A DNA stretch of 64,000 nucleotides, taken from Thermostichus sp047462415. Lineage in GTDB: Bacteria; Cyanobacteriota; Cyanobacteriia; Thermostichales; Thermostichaceae. The position numbers and the translations under genes are program-made. A model generated the notes under the pieces. That model had not been told where the DNA came from. It ran no database searches and saw only the letters and a program-made list of their open reading frames with translations. This document shows positions 33,691 through 41,358 of the stretch, one piece after another (positions within the stretch are counted from its first letter, which is position 1; each line of letters starts with the position of its first letter). Where the stretch lies: positions 1 to 64,000 of the forward strand of contig NZ_JANSJE010000006.1 in the NCBI RefSeq assembly GCF_047462415.1, in the 5' to 3' direction.

Positions 33691-34461
33691 ATGGCGATCA
33701 TCGTTTTGAAAGCCTGGTATTTGGATTCGGTGTTGTCTGCCTCCCAAGTTCAACAGAGGGCTCCCGATCTGCGCCTAAGCCGTACCGGCCTCTTGAAAAC
33801 GGCGATGCGAGCCGATTTCCTCGACGATGTGGAGCAGGTGAAGGCTTCTGTCTGGTGGCAGCGCTACTTGGAAGGGGAGCTGGTGGAGTTTTACATCGAG
33901 GGCAGCGGCGCCTACAGCATCTCCAACCTCGATTTGATCAGCCGCGAGATCTACTTTAATAAGCGGGCCACCCTGAACATGACGGAGCCGGTCATCTACT
34001 TTTGTGGCCAAGCGGATTACCCCGACTCCAGCGCCACGCTGCACCAGGCGTTGCAGGCGGTGGTGGAGACCATTAACCGCCATCACCAACCGGTTCTTCC
34101 GCTGCAACTGCAGGGATCCCTGCCCAGCGAAAGCGAGACACCTCTAATCGACGCGGCCCTGATTCGCAAGCTCAAGCACGCGCTACTGGTGGTGGCCGAT
34201 GTCACCCCGGTGCAGGTGAATGGCCGAGGACGGCCTCTGCCCAGTCCCCAGGTCTGTTTGGAGTTGGGCTATGCCCTGCAAGCGAAGCGCCCCGAGCAAT
34301 TGCTGCTGGTACAACTGCCCCGCGACGACATCGAGGGATCCTTTCCTTTCGAGGTGGAGGGCAGCAGTTTTTTGAAAATTGCCGATCCGCAGCGCCTGTC
34401 GGATCAATTGGGAGCCGAGATCGCCCGGCAGTTGCAGCGCAACCGGGTTATCTCCCTCTAG
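33691..34461 (+). CDS. Conserved protein with a C-terminal TIR-like / nucleotide-binding fold
   Basis: A 256-residue soluble protein I cannot name. The N-terminal 110 residues (IIVLKAWYLDSV, FLDDVEQVKASVWWQRYLEGELVEFYIEG) have no recognised domain. The C-terminal part starts EPVIYFCGQADYPDSSATLHQAL. Its pattern IRKLKHALLVVADVTPV...SPQVCLELGYALQAKRPEQLLLVQLPRD...LPFEVEG-like resembles TIR-related and deoxyribosyltransferase-like Rossmann domains. There a 'D-V/T, P-x-V-x-x-E-x-G-Y-A' motif marks the nucleotide pocket. A role in NAD or nucleotide signalling is possible but not shown. No partner gene of a known defence system is adjacent. Confidence 0.6.
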   Translation: MAIIVLKAWYLDSVLSASQVQQRAPDLRLSRTGLLKTAMRADFLDDVEQVKASVWWQRYLEGELVEFYIEGSGAYSISNLDLISREIYFNKRATLNMTEPVIYFCGQADYPDSSATLHQALQAVVETINRHHQPVLPLQLQGSLPSESETPLIDAALIRKLKHALLVVADVTPVQVNGRGRPLPSPQVCLELGYALQAKRPEQLLLVQLPRDDIEGSFPFEVEGSSFLKIADPQRLSDQLGAEIARQLQRNRVISL

Positions 34462-34582
34462 CCAGACGCACCTATCCAACTGCCCCTCGCAGCCGTTAGA
34501 CTCTTGGAGATGGCCCCATCGGTGGGGGTACTGCTCTCCAAAACCCAAACGGCATCTATTGGCGCTCCCTTTTTGTGCAACC

Positions 34583-35779
34583 ATGACTCTGGCTAATGCA
34601 AATTCTCTGGGTTCTCCGGATCGCTCTGCAGCAGGTTGGCAGAGAGGTTTGAACGGCCTGATGTTCCTGCTGCTGGCGGGAGTTCCTCTATCTTGGGTGG
34701 GGCACTTCCGAGGCTGGGATCCCAATCTGGTCTTCCTCTGTGCCGCCTTGGCGGTGGTGGCCTTGGCCAAGTTTATGGGTCAAGCCACCGAGGAGATTGC
34801 CGCCTTGACCGGGCCGACCATAGGGGGGTTGATCAACGCCACTTTTGGCAATGCGGCAGAATTGATCATCGGCTTGGTGGCGCTGCGGGCGGGGCTGGTG
34901 GAGGTGGTGAAAGCCTCGATCACCGGCTCGATCATCAGCAACCTGCTGCTGGTGGCCGGGCTGGCCATGTTTTTGGGCGGCATTAAGTTTCGCGAGCAGA
35001 GCTTTCGGCCCGAAGTGGCTCGCATGAATGCCTCGGTGATGAACCTGGCGGTGGTGGCCTTGATCTTGCCCAGTGTGGTCACCTATGCCGATGCCAACTT
35101 GGGAGCGCTCTCCATCCAAGAGCTGTCCACGGCGGTGGCTCTGGTGCTGATCGGGGTTTACGGCCTCACCTTGCTGTTTTCCCTCAAAACCCACAGTTAC
35201 CTCTACGCTCTTCACGAGGCCGCAGCCGCAGAGAATGAGGCGGCCAATCGCCTGGCCCCCAATCCGGTTTTGCAGGCGGAGGGCTCCATTCCCCAAGTGT
35301 TGACGGCCCCGCCCGAGCAGCCTGGGCTATGGCCTTGGGTGTTGGCCCTTTTGGGGTTGACGGTGTTGGTGGCACTGGAGTCGGAACTGTTGGTGAGCAC
35401 CTTGGAGCACACTCTGGAGCATTGGCACATTACCTCGCTGTTTATGGGGGTGATCTTGCTGCCGATCATCGGCAATGCGGCCGAACATGCGACGGCAATT
35501 ACGGTGGCCATGAAAGACAAGATGGATCTCTCCTTCTCAGTATCTCTGGGCTCGACGATGCAAATTGCCCTGTTCGTGGCGCCCCTGCTGGTCCTGGCCG
35601 GTGACCTGCTGGGCCAGCCGATGAACTTTAACTTCGGCATGGTGGAGCTGGTGGCGATCGCCGTCTCGGTGTTGCTGGTCAACTCCGTCAGCAGCGACGG
35701 GCGCTCCAACTGGCTGGAGGGGCTGTTGCTCTTGGCCACCTATGCCATTCTCGGCATTGCTTTCTTCTTCTTAGATTGA
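34583..35779 (+). CDS. Calcium/proton exchanger (CAX family)
   Basis: A 398-residue antiporter that exports Ca2+ in exchange for protons across the plasma or thylakoid membrane. About eleven hydrophobic segments are present, with the two family repeats: GPTIGGLINATFGNAAELIIGLVAL (c-1, about residue 75) and ILLPIIGNAAEHATAITVAM (c-2, about residue 300). Both carry the GNAAE/GNxxEH glutamates needed for transport. A charged loop (about residues 205-235) separates the halves. ATG 34583 is preferred; the open frame upstream of it is in another gene's territory. It precedes the mscS-type gene by 23 bases in the same direction; both serve ion homeostasis. Confidence 0.92.
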   Translation: MTLANANSLGSPDRSAAGWQRGLNGLMFLLLAGVPLSWVGHFRGWDPNLVFLCAALAVVALAKFMGQATEEIAALTGPTIGGLINATFGNAAELIIGLVALRAGLVEVVKASITGSIISNLLLVAGLAMFLGGIKFREQSFRPEVARMNASVMNLAVVALILPSVVTYADANLGALSIQELSTAVALVLIGVYGLTLLFSLKTHSYLYALHEAAAAENEAANRLAPNPVLQAEGSIPQVLTAPPEQPGLWPWVLALLGLTVLVALESELLVSTLEHTLEHWHITSLFMGVILLPIIGNAAEHATAITVAMKDKMDLSFSVSLGSTMQIALFVAPLLVLAGDLLGQPMNFNFGMVELVAIAVSVLLVNSVSSDGRSNWLEGLLLLATYAILGIAFFFLD

Positions 35780-35802
35780 TGGAAGAACTTTAGCATCGGC
35801 TC

Positions 35803-37686
35803 ATGCCGCACAATCTGCAAGCTTCAAGTAGATCGAGGCGGGGAACAGCGGGATCCCTGCTTTGGCCGCTCCTTTTTTTCGGCACTTCCCTCGCCCTATC
35901 CCCGGCCATCGAGCCGGCATGGGGTCAGGAAACTTCTCAAAACAACGGCACCGCCTCCAACCTGCCTTTGCTCAACCGCTTGGATGCCCTGGAAGAGCTG
36001 CGGCAGGCGCTCAGCCTGCCCACCACCTCCATCCAAACGGAGGCCGTGACGCTGGATGGGCGGCGGCTGTTTTTGGTCGCCGCGCTGCAGGGGGATCCCG
36101 GCAGCGTGCCGCCGGTGTCGCAGCGGGCCCGCTCCATCGAACAAACCCTGCGCCAGTTGGCCCAGTCGGGCCTTGACCCGGAAACACTGCGGGTGGAGGT
36201 CGTCCTCGACAGCCAAACCAATCAGCCGGTGATCCGGGTGAATGGACGCCATTTGATGACCATCACCTCTCTGGATGCTCAGCTTCAGGGCAGCCAGCCG
36301 ATGGATTGGGCCGAACAGGTGGCGGGCATTGTCGAGGAGGCCCTGCGCACCTGGCAGCGGGAGCGACAGCCCCAGTTTTTGCGCCGCCAAGCCCTGATAG
36401 CCCTCGCCATTCTGGCAGCAGCGGCAAGCCTGAGCCGGCTTTGTCAACGAGAACGACGACGGCTGCAGCAAAAACGCGATGCCCTGCAGGCGGAGTACCA
36501 GGCCATCCAAGCAGAGGTGCAGGAGCGCCTCCAGGGGGAGCCGGGCGAGGATCCCGTCTTGGTCGAACAACAGGCAGGGCGCAAACGGCAGGCATCCTAT
36601 TTGGAGCTGCACATTCGTCTGCTGCGCCTGGTGCAGGTTGGCCTGTGGACGGGCGGCGTTGGGGTGAGTTTGGGCCTTTTCCCCCAAACACGACCCTTGC
36701 AAACGTTTCTCCTGGTCTCGCTGCGCGGCCCTCTGCTGCGCTTGGCAGGGGTGGGCCTGGCGACTTATGGCAGTGTTTGGCTGAGCAGCCTGCTGCTGGA
36801 CGGCCTCTTCGCCGCCTTGCGCCAGGAGCAGTGGCAAAATGCCCCCACCTATCGCCTCAGCAAACGCCTCAGCACCTTTGCCGGTGTCTCCAAAGGAGTG
36901 ACAGCCACCGCGCTGGTTTTGCTGGGATCCCTGGTCGGCTTGGCCTCGGTGGGGGTGAATATCGGCCCTTTGGTGGCCAGCCTGGGCTTTATCGGGCTGG
37001 GGATTTCCCTGGCTGCCCAGGATTTGATCAAAGACGTGATCAACGGGCTGTTGATTTTGCTGGAAGACCAATTTGCCGAAGGAGATGTGATCGTGGTGGA
37101 TGGGCGGGGCGGCCTGGTGGAACACATGGATCTGCGGCTAACCCAGTTGCGCAACACCGAAGGCAGCCTGATCTCCATTCCCAACAGCGCCATTCGGGTG
37201 GTGGAGAACCTCTCCAACGGCTGGTCGCGGGTGGATTTGGGGATCGTGATCGCCTACGAAAACGACCTGGAACAGGCCATCCGCATCACCGAGCAGGTGG
37301 CGCTCCAGATGTACCGGGAGCCGGCTTGGCGGGACAAGATCCTCGAGCCCCCCGAGATGCACGGCGTCGATGACCTGGGGGAGCGGGGGATCACCCTGCG
37401 CATCTGGATCAAGGTGCAGCCCCTGCAGCAGTGGCGGGTGGCGCGGGAATATCGCCGTCGCCTCAAACATGCCTTCGACCAAGCCGGGATCCGGATTCCG
37501 TTTCCGCAGCAAACCCTCTGGTTCCACAGCCCCTTGGAGATGCGCATCCAGGGCCTCAGCCCAGAGGAGACCCACCGCCTGCTGCGCCTGATGGAGTCGC
37601 GGCTGGAGGCCCGTCCGCGGGAAAGGGATCTTGATCCAGAAGACCTCACAGACCAGGTTCCTGCCGAGGGTCTTCATCGCCCTTAG
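35803..37686 (+). CDS. MscS-family mechanosensitive ion channel, long form
   Basis: A 627-residue member of the small-conductance mechanosensitive channel family. The N-terminus has a signal-like region (LLWPLLFFGTSLALSPAIEPAWGQ) and a long extracytoplasmic segment with a charged coiled region (residues about 205-265, rich in Arg/Glu/Gln). This is followed by membrane helices. The pore helix and upper MscS domain read VGVNIGPLVASLGFIGLGISLAAQDLIKDVINGLLILLEDQFAEGDVI (in parts), then LRNTEGSLISIPNSAIRVVENLSNGWSRVDL. It likely releases solutes or ions under osmotic stress. The pairing with the CAX gene suggests shared ion control. Confidence 0.9.
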   Translation: MPHNLQASSRSRRGTAGSLLWPLLFFGTSLALSPAIEPAWGQETSQNNGTASNLPLLNRLDALEELRQALSLPTTSIQTEAVTLDGRRLFLVAALQGDPGSVPPVSQRARSIEQTLRQLAQSGLDPETLRVEVVLDSQTNQPVIRVNGRHLMTITSLDAQLQGSQPMDWAEQVAGIVEEALRTWQRERQPQFLRRQALIALAILAAAASLSRLCQRERRRLQQKRDALQAEYQAIQAEVQERLQGEPGEDPVLVEQQAGRKRQASYLELHIRLLRLVQVGLWTGGVGVSLGLFPQTRPLQTFLLVSLRGPLLRLAGVGLATYGSVWLSSLLLDGLFAALRQEQWQNAPTYRLSKRLSTFAGVSKGVTATALVLLGSLVGLASVGVNIGPLVASLGFIGLGISLAAQDLIKDVINGLLILLEDQFAEGDVIVVDGRGGLVEHMDLRLTQLRNTEGSLISIPNSAIRVVENLSNGWSRVDLGIVIAYENDLEQAIRITEQVALQMYREPAWRDKILEPPEMHGVDDLGERGITLRIWIKVQPLQQWRVAREYRRRLKHAFDQAGIRIPFPQQTLWFHSPLEMRIQGLSPEETHRLLRLMESRLEARPRERDLDPEDLTDQVPAEGLHRP

Positions 37687-37706
37687 CCGCCCGGCTGGCC
37701 TGCAAG

Positions 37707-37946
37707 CTACTCGTCGCCGATGATTTCCGGCTCAGTCAGTTCATCCGACATCTCGATGACGGCGCGGCGGATGGGCTTCATCCAGCCATCTTCCAGATCG
37801 TCGGGATCGTCGTAGCGACGGCGCTTGGCCCGGTTGGCCACCTGTACTGTGATGCGGTAGCGATTTTTGGAGGCGTTGATCAGAGCCTCTACCCGACGCA
37901 TCAGCTCGTCGTTGTCGATAGCCAGTTGATGCTTGCGTGGGGCCAT
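37707..37946 (-). CDS. rpoZ: RNA polymerase omega subunit
   Basis: Small subunit that stabilises RNA polymerase. Cyanobacterial hallmark sequence is ELMRRVEALINASKNRYRITVQVANRAKRRRYDD and then MKPIRRAVIEMSDELTEPEIIGDE. The start at ATG 37946 (MAPRKHQLAIDNDELM), or the adjacent ATG 37949, gives 79-80 residues, the normal size. The frame stays open to 38012, within 13 bases of ftsX. It is convergent with the MscS gene (20-base gap) and may be co-transcribed with ftsEX. Confidence 0.92.
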   Translation of the reverse strand: MAPRKHQLAIDNDELMRRVEALINASKNRYRITVQVANRAKRRRYDDPDDLEDGWMKPIRRAVIEMSDELTEPEIIGDE

Positions 37947-38024
37947 CATCGCAGTTTTAACCTTGGCATCTATTGTTACAGGGGATCCTGATTTTAGCAG
38001 AGAACCGGCCAATCCTTCCCTTGC

Positions 38025-38936
38025 TCAGCGCCCGACCGACTTACGCACTGCGATCAAGCTGCTGCCGGTGCCCAGAAAAACCCCCATCCCCAACAGCAGC
38101 AGCGGCAAGAACCAAAACTCCAGTTGGCCGGGATCCGCCTGCATCACCTTGAGAAAGGGCAAGGCGATCAACCGCTCCAGCACCTCCTGCAGCAACTGTC
38201 GGGATCCCAGAACCAAGCCCCAAGCCCCTAGCGCGCTGATCACCCCGAACAGGCAGCCCTGCAAAATAAAGGGCAAGTAAATCCAAGCTGCCGTTGCCCC
38301 CACCAGTTGCATCACCTCGATCTCCCGCCGCCGCGCCATGACGATCAGCCGAATGGTGGTGGTGATCACAGCCACCGCCGTCAGGGCCAACACCCCGGTG
38401 ATGCCCAGGGATCCCAGCCGCAGCATCTCCTGAATTTGGGCCAGTTGTTCCACGATGCGGCTGCCGTAGTACACCTCGTCTACCCCTTCCAATTGGCGAA
38501 TCTGTGCCGCCACCTCCCCCAGGGCTTCGGCGGAATCCGCCTTGACCCGCAGGGCATCCACCAAAGGGTTCTCCCCCAACTGGGTTTCCATCGCCGCCTC
38601 ATCCTGGATCCCCATCTCGATGAGGAGGGTGCGCCAAGCTTGGTCTTTGGTGATGACCTTCACCGCCACCACGTGGGGCAATTGGGCGACCTGGGACTGC
38701 AACTCCACCCCTTGGCGTTCCGGCTCCAGATAGACGGAGATCTCCAGTTGCTCCCCCAGGGATCGCACCGTCGCATCCACCCCCCAAGACAGCTCCACGC
38801 CGATCCCCACCAAAAACAGCAACACCAGCAGGGTGCTCACCGCCGCCCAGTTCAGCCAGCCTCCCCGCCGCAACCCCAAAAAAGTCTCTTGCAGGAGATA
38901 GCGAATCTTGTTGAGAAATCGGGAGAGAGATTGCAT
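38025..38936 (-). CDS. ftsX: Cell division protein FtsX
   Basis: Membrane subunit of the FtsEX complex, which couples ATP hydrolysis to activation of periplasmic murein hydrolases during division. The 303 residues show a cytoplasmic N-terminus, a first membrane helix (LNWAAVSTLLVLLFLVGIGV) and a periplasmic domain of about 120 residues (LEISVYLEPERQG ... VYYGSRIVEQ). Three further membrane helices follow (ITGVLALTAVAVITTTIRLIVMARRREIEVMQLVGATAAWI in parts). The RRREIEVMQLVGA motif is typical. It follows ftsE by 63 bases. EnvC-like factors, the usual FtsEX targets, are encoded at 45071, not adjacent. Confidence 0.92.
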   Translation of the reverse strand: MQSLSRFLNKIRYLLQETFLGLRRGGWLNWAAVSTLLVLLFLVGIGVELSWGVDATVRSLGEQLEISVYLEPERQGVELQSQVAQLPHVVAVKVITKDQAWRTLLIEMGIQDEAAMETQLGENPLVDALRVKADSAEALGEVAAQIRQLEGVDEVYYGSRIVEQLAQIQEMLRLGSLGITGVLALTAVAVITTTIRLIVMARRREIEVMQLVGATAAWIYLPFILQGCLFGVISALGAWGLVLGSRQLLQEVLERLIALPFLKVMQADPGQLEFWFLPLLLLGMGVFLGTGSSLIAVRKSVGR

Positions 38937-38999
38937 GCTGTTTACCGCCCAACACTGCCAGTAAACCCAATCTTCGGGATTCCCGCCCTATGCAGCGCC

Positions 39000-39812
39000 T
39001 CAGCGCAGATCATACAGGCGTCCTCCTTCCATGCGCACCACCCGGTGGCCGGCCCGCTCCACCAGATGGGGGTCGTGGCTGGTCATGATGACAGTCACCC
39101 CAAAAGAATTGAGCCGCTCCAAAATCTGGAGAACCAAGAGCGAGTTTTCCGGATCCAGGTTCCCCGTCGGCTCGTCTGCCAGCAGCAGCACCGGCATGTT
39201 AACAATGGCACGGGCCAGGCTGAGGCGCTGCTGTTCTCCTCCCGAAAGCTCATGGGGAAAGCGATCCCGCTTTTCGGTCAGCCCCACCATCTTCAAAGTC
39301 GGCCCGATGCGGCGGCGGATTTCGGCGGGGGAGAGCCCTTGGGCGCGCAGCACAAAGGCCACATTTTCCGCCAGGGTGCGGTTGGCCAACAGGCGATAGT
39401 CTTGAAAGACCACCCCCAAGCGCCGCCGCAGCATCGCCAGCGGACGGGGTGGAATGCGGTAGGGCCGCCGCCCTTCCGAAGAACATAGGCACACCTGATC
39501 CACCACAACCGTGCCCTCGGTGGCCTGTTCGTCCCCGTAGAGCAGTCGCAAGAGGGTGGACTTGCCCGCTCCCGACACGCCGGTAACAAACACGAACTCG
39601 CCGCGGCGCACCTCCAGGTTCACATCCTGAAAAATCAAGTTGCCGTTGGGGAAGACCTTGCTCACGCCCCGCAGGGACACCATGCTGGCTGGGGCCTGCA
39701 AAGATCCCGGCTGGGTGCTGCTGTACAAGCTCAAGGGGGCCAGATGAGGAGTGGGAGCTGTACCGGCCCAACGGTGAACGCGAGGGGAATAGCCGATGTG
39801 CTGACCAAGCAT
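39000..39812 (-). CDS. ftsE: Cell division ATP-binding protein FtsE
   Basis: ABC-type ATPase partner of FtsX. The core reads MVSLRGVSKVFPNGNLIFQDV, Walker A FVTGVSGAGKSTLLRLLYGDE, Q-loop GVVFQDYRLLANRTLAENVAF, signature HELSGGEQQRLSLARAI, Walker B VLLLADEPTGNLDPE, and H-loop VTVIMTSHDPHLVE. Length from the internal ATG 39683 is 227 residues, the size of E. coli FtsE. ATG 39812 or 39815 adds about 43 residues of low-complexity Pro/Ser/Leu; such extensions occur in cyanobacterial FtsE, so the longer start is given with low certainty. It follows the WecG/TagA gene closely. Confidence 0.88.
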   Translation of the reverse strand: MLGQHIGYSPRVHRWAGTAPTPHLAPLSLYSSTQPGSLQAPASMVSLRGVSKVFPNGNLIFQDVNLEVRRGEFVFVTGVSGAGKSTLLRLLYGDEQATEGTVVVDQVCLCSSEGRRPYRIPPRPLAMLRRRLGVVFQDYRLLANRTLAENVAFVLRAQGLSPAEIRRRIGPTLKMVGLTEKRDRFPHELSGGEQQRLSLARAIVNMPVLLLADEPTGNLDPENSLLVLQILERLNSFGVTVIMTSHDPHLVERAGHRVVRMEGGRLYDLR

Positions 39813-39859
39813 CATAAGGAAGCGCCTACAAAAGAGGAAGACGAGGAAGCGCCGGCAGG

Positions 39860-40615
39860 CTAGGGGCGCCAGCGAGAAGCGGGATCCCACAGCACCCGCC
39901 AGGCAAACCTGGGCAAAGCCAACATGCGTCGCCAGCGCCAAGGTTCCTGATAGAGACGATACAACCATTCCAGGTGATGGTCACGCCACCAGCGGGGGGC
40001 TCGCCGTTTTTGGCCGGCCCAAATGTCGAAGCTGCCCCCCACCCCCATCCAGATGGCCTGGGGCAAGAGGCTGCGCCATCTCTGGATCCACAGCTCCTGG
40101 CGCGGGGAGCCCAGCCCCACCCACACCAGTTGCGGCTGGAAGTCCTGGAGAGTGTGCAGCAGGTTTTCTTCCTCGGCAGGGGAGAAGTAGCCGTGGTAGC
40201 CCCAAATGGACAGAGAGGGAAAGCAAGCGTGCCAATGTTGAATCGCTGCCCGGTTGACTTCCGGCCTTCCCCCCACCAAGGCCAAGCGCCACCCCCGTTC
40301 TGCCGCCAGCGCGATCAGGGCTTCGGCCAGCTCGATCCCCGGCACCCGCTGGACGCGGATCCCCTGCCGCCGCAAAGCCCACACCACCCCCGCCCCATCT
40401 GGGATCACCAGCTCTGCTCGTTGTAGCACCTGGGCAAAGGCCGGATCCCGCTGCGCCTGCATGATCATCTCTGGGTTACAAGTAACCACCTGGGCGCCCT
40501 GCCTCTCCTGAATACGCGCCTCGATCCAGGTGGCATAGCTCTGTAGACTGGCTTCTGGCAGAGCCAGGTGTAGGTTCACACCCAGAATTGAATGGCTTGC
40601 TAACGACACCACCAC
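39860..40615 (-). CDS. WecG/TagA/CpsF family glycosyltransferase
   Basis: A 251-residue GT26-family transferase for polysaccharide or teichoic-acid-like linkage units. Characteristic segments are VVTCNPEMIMQAQRDPAFAQVL, LVIPDGAGVVWALRRQG, RVPGIELAEALIALAAERGWRLALVGGRPEV, WGYHGYFSP, LVWVGLGSPRQELWIQ and MGVGGSFDIWAGQKRRAPRWWRDHHLEWLYRLYQEPWRWRRM (in parts). Likely transfers N-acetylmannosamine(uronate) to a lipid-linked sugar in surface polysaccharide synthesis; the substrate is inferred from the family. It sits upstream of ftsE on the same strand. Its start overlaps the divergent 40588 gene by 28 bases. Confidence 0.9.
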   Translation of the reverse strand: MVVSLASHSILGVNLHLALPEASLQSYATWIEARIQERQGAQVVTCNPEMIMQAQRDPAFAQVLQRAELVIPDGAGVVWALRRQGIRVQRVPGIELAEALIALAAERGWRLALVGGRPEVNRAAIQHWHACFPSLSIWGYHGYFSPAEEENLLHTLQDFQPQLVWVGLGSPRQELWIQRWRSLLPQAIWMGVGGSFDIWAGQKRRAPRWWRDHHLEWLYRLYQEPWRWRRMLALPRFAWRVLWDPASRWRP

Positions 40616-41016
40616 CGTTGCTGATTTCTCTTATTGGCTTGGGCTATATGGTGCGGCAGACGGCGCTGCCGGAGTTTCGAGCTGCCGGATTGGCCCATCT
40701 TTACTTCGTGGGCTTGGTCTGGACACTGGTGATCGCCCTGGGCATGATTCTCTCGGTGCTGCCTTTTGTCGGTCGTACCCCTCTAGCGGCTTTGAGCCAA
40801 TATCTGGGGGTGTTTTGGCTGTGGCAAATGGGGTTGGGCCACTGGCTCAACGGCCTGGTGGATCCGCCGCGCCTTCCCTACTGGATCACCGGTGGGATCC
40901 AGATCTTGGCCGGAGTTGCCTGCCTGCTGTGGGGGCTGGAGTGGCAGTATGCGGTGGCAGGGGGGATCGGGGCTTTGGCCATGCTGCTTCTGATCCCGCT
41001 GCATGGATCTCGATAG
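40588..41016 (+). CDS. Four-helix membrane protein, unknown
   Basis: About 142 residues with four hydrophobic stretches (LYFVGLVWTLVIALGMILSVL, LAALSQYLGVFWLWQMGLGHW, ITGGIQILAGVACLLWGL, AVAGGIGALAMLLLIPL). The start is TTG 40588, which overlaps the divergent glycosyltransferase start by 28 bases; an internal ATG at 40648 would remove the overlap. No family was recognised. It ends only 3 bases from the convergent S4-protein gene. Confidence 0.55.
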   Translation: MNGLLTTPPPLLISLIGLGYMVRQTALPEFRAAGLAHLYFVGLVWTLVIALGMILSVLPFVGRTPLAALSQYLGVFWLWQMGLGHWLNGLVDPPRLPYWITGGIQILAGVACLLWGLEWQYAVAGGIGALAMLLLIPLHGSR

Positions 41017-41019
41017 ATC

Positions 41020-41241
41020 TCACTGATCTCCCTCTGAGGCCTTATCCAGGTGCACCTGCCAGACTTGGCCCAGCGCCCTCACCTCATCCCCAAGGCGCAA
41101 TTTGCGCCCGCGGCGGGTTTCCACCTCGCCATTGACCTGCACCTGTCCGGCTTGGATCAACTGCTTGGCCTGCCCACCGGTGGACACAACCCCCGCCCAC
41201 TTGAGAAACTGATCCAGCTTAATCACGGGATCTGTCGCCAT
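41020..41241 (-). CDS. S4-domain RNA-binding protein (YbcJ/RlbA-like)
   Basis: A 73-residue protein that is essentially one S4 RNA-binding domain: IKLDQFLKWAGVVSTGGQAKQLIQAGQVQVNGEVETRRGRKLRLGDEV (in parts). It matches the YbcJ/YaaA-type stand-alone S4 proteins found with ribosome- or tRNA-associated roles. ATG 41241 (MATDPVIKL) is preferred to the in-frame start four codons upstream. Precise RNA target is unknown. Confidence 0.85.
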   Translation of the reverse strand: MATDPVIKLDQFLKWAGVVSTGGQAKQLIQAGQVQVNGEVETRRGRKLRLGDEVRALGQVWQVHLDKASEGDQ

Positions 41242-41358
41242 CACTGCACCCAAAGGGTTTTGACATCGACCAGTTGTCCCATTGCCTGTTTCTCCACTCT
41301 GGCATTTGCATTCTGCCCGGAATGGGGCTCGGGAGAGAAAAATTGGTGATGTTTGGGA

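Noticed and set aside
33691..34461. Member of a known TIR-based defence system (Thoeris, CBASS or Pycsar)
   Set aside because: No partner genes such as ThsA, a cyclase or an effector are adjacent, so system-level assignment is not supported.
35896..37125. 409-residue frame antisense to the MscS gene
   Set aside because: No start signal or domain; explained by the sense gene's codon bias.
38307..39488. 393-residue plus-strand frame opposite ftsX and ftsE
   Set aside because: His/Gln/Pro-rich translation typical of a reverse-strand shadow, with the real genes having full motif sets.
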